This document shows positions 56,470 through 64,000 of a DNA stretch of 64,000 nt, piece by piece. This DNA comes from Xestospongia muta (Eukaryota; Porifera; Demospongiae; Haplosclerida; Petrosiidae), in contig OY848917.1 in the NCBI GenBank assembly GCA_963693285.1, positions 23,132,245 to 23,196,244 on the forward strand, in the 5' to 3' direction. How positions within the stretch are numbered: position 1 is the stretch's first letter; each line of letters begins with the position of its first letter. Below the pieces are notes generated by a model, which saw only the letters and a list, made by a program, of their open reading frames with translations, was not told the origin of the DNA and did no database searches. The position numbers were made by a program, and so were the translations under genes.

Positions 56470-57728
56470 AGGCTAGTTTACATAAGAAATGTTTTATTGT
56501 GTTGCGTCGCGCTTTGTGCATGTTTTGCTTTGTGAAGACGACACGACACGTAATGTGTACGCGTTAGCTCACGCAATACAACACGAGTATAGACAAATTT
56601 TCTATCAGGATGCTCCAAGCAATGCGTCTGACCAATCAAAACCAGTCAGTCACGAGTAAAATCATGTGTTATAAAATGGATGATCAGCATCAACCATTAA
56701 ACATTCCCAACCTCCAGAAAAAAACGGAAAATTAGAAAGTTGGATGATGTAAATGAAGCCACTTTAAAAAGCCTGAAGGATTTGGAAGAGACAAGCACAA
56801 CTACAAACCCAAGACACAGAAGATCATCTTTTTAGTAAGCAGGTTGTAGTTGTCCTTAAAAGACTCCACCCAAGGCAAAAAGCAATGGCAAATTTGCATA
56901 TACAACAACCTCTAACAGATATTGAATTTCCTTCAAGTGAACAACCTAATTTCTGTAATACTTACAGACAATATTAATAATATAACCTGATGTGATTGTA
57001 AAATACTTTGTGAGGCATTGAATAATTTTGTGATTGTAAAATAACTGAAAATCACCAAATACCAAATCAGTATTTCAATTTTTGTTTGCCGGGCATGATT
57101 GTATTGAGTGCCTGACATGAAACAGAAGAGATCTGAAAAGATGTATAACGTGTTCACTTTGACGTTACCTGTTTCCACTGAATTGACCTAAATTTTCGAA
57201 TCCCTTTTCACCAGGAATATAATTACCAGATCCATCTTCCCTATCTATAAAATCTTTCAGTCCTCACAGAGTGACTACTACAGTGCCAGCTATGAGCTAA
57301 CCATGGTTCAACCTTATAACACAAAATGAGTAAGTATAACATTGCATTGTCTGAATAATGTTTTACCTTGGCCAATAATAAGTCAAACATTTTCTTGGAC
57401 ATTCTAAGGTAACAAAAATAGTATTCTGTGTCTGCAAGGTGCATTTTCTGCAGGAGATGTTGAAATTCACCTTGCTGCGAACACTGGATAAATATAGGGT
57501 GCATACACATTGTTCTTATATGTCTCTGTCTCCTTTTCATTGTCTATTCAGCAGAGCAAGGAGAAACACAGCCTCAGCCATTTTCTTGTTTTTCGATGGG
57601 CGGGTCTAATTAAACAACCGCATGTGCATACGTGGCGTTTATATGAACGTTCAGTGCGTAGCTCTATGCAACACAGTTGACGCCTTTGCAATGCTGTGCA
57701 TTGAAATGCTTCTTATGTAAACCAGCCT
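56470..57728. mobile_element. PIF/Harbinger element, 1259 bp
   Basis: Terminal inverted repeats AGGCTAGTTTACATAAGAA (left) and AGGCTGGTTTACATAAGAA (from the right end) are flanked by TTA at 56467-56469 and 57729-57731, the three-base duplication typical of PIF/Harbinger. The minus strand at 57241-57540 encodes MHPIFIQCSQQGEFQHLLQK and YYFCYLRMSKKMFDLLLAKV, the N-terminal part of a Harbinger transposase. It then degrades into intron-like sequence, and the DDE catalytic part is absent. Non-autonomous derivative. Confidence 0.85.
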
Positions 57729-58327
57729 TTATTTTTATTAACAGATTATATAGCTGAATTGATTGAGGTAACATTACAACTATGTAAGAGTGAAGAGAAC
57801 AGTTGTAGTTCCACTCCTACCACCTCCACTGTCTAAAGCATTTGAAAGGCCTGAGAAAACAAGCAATCAGACAGCATACTAGTAGATTTAACCTGTAATA
57901 GTTATTAACATAATTTTAATTTATGTACACAAATTATAATAACTACAAATAGTACACAATTTACAAGTCTGATAACTGAAATCCCGTGTAGTCTTCTGAG
58001 ATTCATAGGTGGCACCAAGGTTGTAGAAAAGTCCGGGTGCAAAATTTTCAGAAACTAATTAAAGTTCATATGGGTGTGGTTGTAACAGACTAAGGTTAAA
58101 GGTATCTCTTTTGAAAACAAAATCACACACACAAGTTACAGAAATCATTACTTAAATAGAGAACTGAACACAAAGAGTATAAGAATACATAGAAAATGCA
58201 CAATAAACAATGGTAAGGCTTAGGAGGCTATGAGGCTACCAAAAGTAAGGCCTAATAAATTATAACCAAAGTTTTAGCACCTATTCAAGTCCTAATTAAC
58301 ACGTCTACAGATTACATAAGCAATGTC
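57729..58327. other. No gene; possible degraded 3' end of the Gypsy element
   Basis: Lies just downstream of the RNase H end of the minus-strand Gypsy element, where an LTR would be expected. I find no second copy of it, so no LTR can be defined. Confidence 0.4.
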
Positions 58328-61202
58328 TTAAATGAGATCCAATGGGTCCTCCACATTTTCCTCCTCCTTCTCTGGCACGAAGTGCAGCCTCGATAAAGCG
58401 TCTGTGTTGGCATTCTGCCGACCCTTCCGATGTTCCACGGTAAAGTTATATTGCTGTAGCAGCAAACTCCAATGGGTTAAACGGGCGTTTTTCTCTTTGA
58501 ACTTGTGCAACCATTGTAGAGCCCTATGGTCCGTCTGGATAATAAACCGTTTTCCCATTAGATAGGCTTTAAAGTGTTTGATAGCCAATACGATCGCCAA
58601 ACATTCTTTCTCCACAGTCAAGTAAGCACGCTCCCTCGGCAATAGTTTTCTACTGAAGTAGGCTATTGGTCTGTCGGCTTCTCCTTCGCTCAACACAGCT
58701 CCCACTCCTACTCCTGATGCATTTGTCTGTAAAATAAATGTCCGTGTAAAGTCTGGATTTCTCATCAAAGTTGCGGTGATCAGTGTGTGTTTCAGCTTCT
58801 CGAATGCGTTCTCTGCCTTGTTGTCCCAGTTTACATTTTCTGGAGTGTTCTTCTTTGTTAAATTGGTTAAAGGTTCAGCGATTGTTGCATAGTCCTGTAT
58901 GAATCGTCAGTAGTATTCTGTCATTCCTAAAAATGCTCTCACATGTTTCTTTGTCTTTGGTGTCTTGACTTCAGCAATAGCTTCTACTTTACTACTTTCT
59001 GGTTCCACTCCTCCTTTCCCAATTCGATAGCCTAAATATACACAGTCCTCTGCTCCAAACACATACTTTGCCATTTTTACTGTCAGTTTCGCTTCCTCCA
59101 GCTTCTGTAGTACTAGTTTCAGGTGTGTTAGGTGTTCCTCCCAAGTGGTACTGTAAACAATAATGTCATCTAAGTAAACTCCTGCAAAGTCTCTGGTCTC
59201 TCGTAACACATTGTCCATCATTCGTTGAAATGTTGCTGGTGCTCCACTTAATCCAAACGGCATGTTTATGAACTGATACAATCCTTTTGGTGTAATAAAG
59301 GCAGTCTTTTCTCGGTCTTCTTGTTTTATTGGTACTTGCCAGTATCCTTTGGCAAGATCCAAAGTAGAGATAAAACGAGCATTTCCCGCTCTGTCCAGCA
59401 GCTCATCAATCCTTGGCATTGGGTAGGCATCAAATTTAGTTACAGCATTTAACCTCCTATAGTCAACACAGAGTCAGACTCCACCATCCTTCTTTGTAAC
59501 GATAACCATAGGCGACGCCTACTCACTGTCTGACTGTTCAATGATTCCATTCTTTTCCATCACTTCCAGCTCCTCCATGACCTTTTCCTTGTATGCTTGA
59601 GGTATCCTGTATGGCTTCTGTCTAATAGGGGTGGCGTCCATTGTCCTTATCTTGTGTATGGCTCTGTCTGTCCTTCCTGGTGTCTCCTTAGTCACATAAG
59701 GGAATCTAGATAAAAGACGATCAATGTCCTCCCTTTGTTTACTTGTGAGTTGCTCTCCATATTGTATTTCCTGTCCATGGCTCCAGTAATATTTGTCCAA
59801 TCCATCCCCATCCTCGATAACAGTGTTTACGTTACATTTTCTCTCCTGCCATTTCTTCAGATGATTGATATGGAATATCTGTTTGCGACCTCCTTTGTCC
59901 GGCATCAACATCTCGTAATTGACTTTCCCTGCTCGCCTAGTCCCTTCATATGGTCCTTGCCACTGTGCAACAAATTTTGTAGTACTACTTGGTAGTAATA
60001 ATAATACTTTGTCCCCTGGCTTCAGATCCATCTCACGTGTCTTCTGGTCATAGTATTTCTTCTGTCTTGCTTGAGCTCCTCTAGCACTTTCCTCAACAAG
60101 TTCCCTAGTTTCTTCCATTCTGTCTCTAATGTCTGTGATGTAAGTCAGAACATCTGTCTCAGTCTCTTTGTATCCATTCCTCCTGTAGAACGTTCAGTGG
60201 TCCTCTGATGTCTCGTCCATATAGCAATTCAAATGGGTTGAATCCCAGCGTTGCTTGTGGTACATCCCGGTAAGCAAATAGAGCATATGGTACCATGGTA
60301 TCCCAATCTCTCTTCTCTCCTTTCAGTACCTTTTGCAGCATTCCTTTTAATGTCCTGTTGAAACGTTCCACTAGTCCATCAGTCTGTGGATGGTAGGGGC
60401 TAGTACGTAGAGCCATGACTCCAATGAGTTTGTATAGTTCTCCCAGTAGTGACGATGTAAAGTTTGTTCCTTGGTCGGTTAATATCTCTCCTGGTATTCC
60501 ATGTCTAGCGAATATTTCAATTAAAACTTCTGCTACTTTCTTTGCTGTAATGTTCCTCAATGGTATTGCCTCTGGGTATCTAGTTGCATAGTCACTAATA
60601 TGAAGCGATTTCCTCGTCTTGTTCTCGGTGATGGTCCTATAATATCCATTGCAATATGCTGAAATGGTTCTCCAATTATTGGTAACCTCCTGAGTGTTTG
60701 GCGTCCTCTCCTTAGTCTTCTGTATCTTCTCCTGAGTAATTGGCGTCTCCTTCCTACTACTTGGGTTTTCTGTCTGAGTCTCTTCGATCCTCTTCTGTGC
60801 ACATGTAACAACTGACATTGCTCCCTCCATTGAATCCTGCAGACGAATTCCATTGTCTTTGGCCAGTTGACGAAGTAAATCTAACTACTCCGTTTTCGAT
60901 AGGCATTTCACCATATGTTGGTGTAGTGGTACAACTCTCCCTAGAAGTACCTCCTCAGCAAGATCCCTTACAACAGCAGCCTTCACCTGGTATTCCTCCC
61001 CATCCATTTTAACTTTAATGGATGCTAGCGGGTATTCGCTGGTAGCTACATTCCCAAATGTGATGATGATAGTTCCCTCTTCTATATCGCCTGGTGAAAT
61101 AAGATCCCTGTTTACTACAGTGCGTGATGCTCCACTGTCAATCTGCATCCTTGCGGGTTTCCCGTTTACTTGACCTTCTCCCATGAATGTACTATTTGCC
61201 AC
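58328..61202 (-). mobile_element. Ty3/Gypsy-type retrotransposon pol remnant, order PR-INT-RT-RH
   Basis: On the minus strand, in order: aspartic protease (60885-61202, MQIDSGASRTVV); linker (VVTCAQKRI); integrase core in two frames (PFQHIAMDIIGPSP near 60630, then DYATRYPEAIPL, ILTDQGTNFTS, SPYHPQTDGLVERFN in 60159-60600); integrase C-terminal GPY-type module (KVLLLLPSSTTKF, WQGPYEG) joined in one frame (59519-60118) to the reverse transcriptase leader; reverse transcriptase (58907-59515, TLDLAKGYWQVPI, YLDDIIVYS); RNase H (58328-58768, LQTNASGVGVG, TDHRALQW, TDALSRLHF). The RT/RH frame is broken only by three in-frame stops (59519, near 59478, 58907). The integrase zinc finger is missing and no LTR pair is seen. 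Inactive copy; the domain order is Gmr1-like. Confidence 0.85.
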
Positions 61203-61860
61203 GCCAGGACTATTGTCACCAACTAGAAGGACAACTGACAGCGTGGAGAGCCATACTTTCAGACAACGCTAACGAAACTATTACCCAGGAGACATCTGTG
61301 ACATCTTCGGAACAAGGGATGGAGCAACTAGCTGCCGCTTTAGCTAAGCTGACCAGATTCCAGCAGGAGCAGGAACAACGCCATGAGGAACGACACTTGC
61401 AGGAGGAGGAGCATCGACGATTACAGGAAGAGCAGAGAAGACAACAGTACGAGGAACACCAAGAGCAAGTGAGAACTATGCATGAACAGCACGCACAGCA
61501 ATTGGAGACTATGATGGAAACTCTGAAGGAGTGGAGACCGACCGAGCATCTGAAAGTAGCTGCCTATGAAGAAGGTGAAGATATCCAGGATTTCCTAGAG
61601 GCTTTCGAAGGTATCATGGACTTACAAGACGTACCTGCGAGGGAGTGGGTGCTTTGGCTCACACCACTATTGAAAGGAAAGGCCCGAGCTGTCTGTACCG
61701 ACCCGGAAACAACAGCTGCAGGATACAATACAGTGAAGACTGCTATTCTAAATGTATTCAGCATCAACCCAGAGAGGAGTAGGAAGCAGTTTGACGCATT
61801 GTCATGGACAAGGGACTTGGAGCCCACAGAATTGTCATTTTTGGTAATAATACGTATTAA
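61203..61860 (+). pseudogene. Inverted gag fragment of the Gypsy element
   Basis: Plus-strand frame, opposite to the adjoining protease. From the Met at 61319 (MEQLAAALAKLTRFQQEQEQ) a long Glu/Gln/Arg coiled coil leads into a retrotransposon gag domain (DIQDFLEAFEGIMDLQDVP, WVLWLTPLLKGKARAV, YNTVKTAILNVFSI). It breaks off near 61845, before the zinc knuckle. The change of strand near 61200 shows an inversion breakpoint between gag and protease. It could alternatively belong to a second element of the same family. Confidence 0.75.
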
Positions 61861-62662
61861 TTGATGATGAATAATTAGAATATTATTATTACAACAAGGA
61901 TATTTTAAAATTTCTTTTTTGTTTTCAAATAATGTCACAACATTATCCATATCCTCCCATAACAAGCTAAACAGATCTCTTTCTACATGAGGTATGGCTA
62001 AGCTAGACAGCAGACTACAAGTATGTTTTAATGATGAAATGACTGTTCATATGTAGCTGAAGTGATTCCCAATGGTCATTGCTATCTTGACACACCTGCA
62101 CAACATTGGAAAGCCTTTTTATACAGGTGACAACTGATTGTAGAAACCATGAAGGTCTTTCAAATGATCACGATCCCTGTCGTCCTGAGTAGTATTTGCT
62201 TTGCTGTCAGCAACTCAACTTCAGCTTCTTTGCTAGGGATGTTGTAATGACTAAGAAGGGGTTTAATAACATCATGATCCATAAAGGAATCAGAGTTAGG
62301 ATTCGGTGCTTGCATTGCTTTCATTAGTGATAGTTGAAGGGCTGAGAACCATAGTGGGCTAACCCATATGATACAATAATTTAGTTTTAACAGTTTGAAA
62401 GTAACTGTATATAATAAATTCCAGAGTTAACCTGAGGCCACAGCAATGTTACACAAGCCTTATAAGTGGTTGTAGTATTTCAGGGATGGTAATTAGATTA
62501 TATTTACACTTGTTTTTTGGGAGAAAATGTAGCGACATTTAATGACTTCTAGTGAACGTGAGAGTGGTAATTATTTTCAAAGAAATGAGCAAAACATCCA
62601 TTTCTACACACAATGAATATAATGTACAAGACATTAGAAGCAATAATGAAAGTTGTTAGTCC
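61861..62662. other. No gene seen
   Basis: AT-rich, no recognisable coding sequence or repeat. No LTR matching 57729-58327 was found here. Confidence 0.4.
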
Positions 62663-62869
62663 TTAATCTGCATCAGACCCATCTGATTCACTGTCAGAGT
62701 GAGATATAGCTTCATCTATCTCCTGGTAGAATGAATTGTGCACTGGTGGGATGTAGTGTAGAAGTTCTAGGAGGTCAGCCACTTTCTTTTTATTAATAGA
62801 TCTTTGTCTGTTGTAGAGTACACTTTCATCGACACAATCAATTGAACCATCAGACACAGGCAATAACAA
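62663..62869 (-). CDS. Unrecognised acidic C-terminal ORF, possibly transposon-derived
   Basis: 68 codons ending in a Ser/Asp-rich acidic tail (SHSDSESDGSDAD). The segment KKKVADLLELLHYIPPVHNS resembles, by memory only, the C-terminal end of some invertebrate DDE transposases. The first residue given by the frame is not a certain start; it is probably the tail of a decayed gene. Confidence 0.3.
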   Translation of the reverse strand: MLLPVSDGSIDCVDESVLYNRQRSINKKKVADLLELLHYIPPVHNSFYQEIDEAISHSDSESDGSDAD

Positions 62870-63122
62870 TTATAACACCAAGTGAAGACAACTGTTTCGT
62901 CATCACTGAGCCTTGTCAGTCAGTCAGTTCAGTGAAGGTGAAGGTTGTCAGTCTTCAATAGTCTCTCAGTGACCCTTATATTTATAACTTACCACTTACC
63001 AGAGTCATGATCATTCATGCAAAGTATGCAAAAAGACAGTCACCATTAGGAGATGCCAGAATCCTCTTCTTACCAGCAGCTGCCATTTTAATCGATTTTA
63101 CTGGATCTAGTTAAGTGTAAAC

Positions 63123-63305
63123 TTAATAACCACACCCATTAGTGAAAATTTTTACCCGGGTATGCCTGACCCTGACGCCATCTATGTCAAGGTTCTCTTC
63201 TGATCTGTCATTATCATTGCTGCTATTTGGTATAGTATCTTCTATTGGTTCATAAAGATATGGTTGTATTCCACTATCCAGCCTATCATCGTAATTACCA
63301 GACAT
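63123..63305 (-). CDS. Small acidic ORF with a GIQPYLYEP motif
   Basis: 60 codons from ATG at 63305: RLDSGIQPYLYEPIEDTIPN then an acidic stretch. The phrase GIQPYLYEP followed by acidic residues resembles the start of cnidarian/sponge proteins related to the P2X7-type cysteine-rich domain. No cysteine-rich part is seen downstream in frame, so the match is weak. Could be one exon or a transposon relic. Confidence 0.3.
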   Translation of the reverse strand: MSGNYDDRLDSGIQPYLYEPIEDTIPNSSNDNDRSEENLDIDGVRVRHTRVKIFTNGCGY

Positions 63306-63479
63306 AGGGTCTATTACATTGTATTGTAATATATTACTATTACTATTACTTCAAAACACGTAATCATTACTATTACTATTACTATCTTGCATCAAGCTTT
63401 TATTTATAAAGAGGCATTATATTTAATATAATAAGTTTTTCAAAGACTGTGTCTGTAAGCCTGCAATGTTCTGGACCAC

Positions 63480-63810
63480 CTACTGATGACAAATTCTGTT
63501 GCTTTGGTGTTTGCTGTCTTCGTGCATTTTTTTCTTTGGCAGTTGTTTTTGTTGTGGTGTGTCATCATCAGATTCACTCTCGCTTTTACTCATATGTTGA
63601 TCATCATCATGACTATTCATTGTTGTTCTCAACTTCTTCACCGGATTCATTGTTGCTATCAACTTCCTCACAATCAGAATCATAAAAATCACTTATGCCT
63701 TCACTAAAATCTGGTATGTCTTCTTCAGACTGTGTGCTATAGTTTTCATCGTCACTGTCCAGTATACTGTCCAAAATATTGTCAACATTCAAGTCCTGCT
63801 GAGTAGTCAT
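63480..63810 (-). CDS. Unrecognised acidic, Ser/Asp-rich ORF in two frames
   Basis: Starts at ATG 63810 (MTTQQDLNVDNILDSILDSD) and runs to 63613 as a strongly acidic sequence. A second frame (63480-63692) continues with SKSESESDDDTPQQKQ and a Lys-rich end. An acidic N-terminal leader like this is common in piggyBac-type transposases, but no transposase core is present. Identity unknown. Confidence 0.3.
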
Positions 63811-64000
63811 TTTAAAACGGCGTCCATAGCAACAAGGCAAGAATATATGGTGTGAAGCCCTAGCAACACGTGTTGGTTCCTCTCGTTGATTATTAAAAAA
63901 TCTAGCCTAATCAGTAAGAATTCCAGTAAGCATAAAAGCAAGTGAGATATAAACAGAAAACACTCTTAAAACTATTTATAATAGAGGGAAATCAGACATA
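63811..64000. other. Window end, nothing recognised
   Basis: Possible upstream flank of the minus-strand acidic ORF. No motif is seen. Confidence 0.3.

Noticed and set aside
57729..58327. LTR of the Gypsy element
   Set aside because: Position fits, but no second copy is present in the window, so an LTR cannot be shown.
1..64000. tRNA, rRNA or other structured RNA genes
   Set aside because: No cloverleaf with A/B boxes or rRNA core segment was noticed on either strand; a covariance-model scan was not possible.

Overview
The window looks like nuclear DNA of an early-branching animal, most likely a sponge. The reasons are an AT-rich genome, GT-AG introns (some only about 50 bases), metazoan-type genes (class II glutamine synthetase, BBS2, an FSIP2-like protein, an LPCAT3-like MBOAT acyltransferase) and animal-type transposons (hAT, PIF/Harbinger, THAP, Ty3/Gypsy). 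The phylum is an inference. Intron/exon models were built by hand and checked by reading phase.

Left end (1-4.7 kb): a complete 16-exon LPCAT3-like gene on the minus strand (609-2690), then a weak hypothetical ORF and a 72-bp minisatellite.

Middle-left (4.7-26.4 kb): a birth-and-death cluster of 12-TM transporters of the POT/PTR2 (SLC15-like) type. Two copies are intact (17510-19012 and 22440-23951, minus strand). At least eight are broken: one full-length copy carries three in-frame stops, one lacks its C-terminus and has one stop, and the rest are fragments on both strands. A truncated second LPCAT3-like copy (9985-11170) is embedded here. The intact genes sit in roughly 5-kb tandem units that also carry remnants of an FSIP2-like exon.

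Centre (26.5-41.5 kb): a head-to-tail duplication of 7165 bp (26554-33718 and 33719-40883), identical wherever compared. Each copy holds an intronless glutamine synthetase gene, a seven-exon FSIP2-like gene and the last two exons of an unrecognised gene (X). Only the right-hand copy is joined to the first three exons of gene X. Gene X starts 161 bp from BBS2 in a divergent arrangement, with CCAAT boxes and RFX-type half-sites in between. The left breakpoint lies inside an 860-bp terminal-inverted-repeat element whose empty site is still present at about 21.5 kb.

Right (41.7-64 kb): BBS2 (plus strand) begins at 41707. Seven exons, coding for 299 residues, are found up to 54152; the remainder of the gene was not found. 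Its fourth intron (9.6 kb) is packed with transposon remnants (Harbinger/Myb, ZBED hAT, ZMYM1-like hAT, MADF). Beyond 54 kb come a broken THAP exon, a 1259-bp Harbinger element with TTA target duplications, a decayed Ty3/Gypsy element whose integrase precedes reverse transcriptase (Gmr1-like order) with an inverted gag piece, and acidic unrecognised ORFs.

Functionally, the genes are a mix of housekeeping (glutamine synthesis, phospholipid remodelling), nutrient transport (POT family) and cilium/flagellum biology (BBS2, FSIP2-like). The gene order is largely shaped by duplication and transposon insertion.
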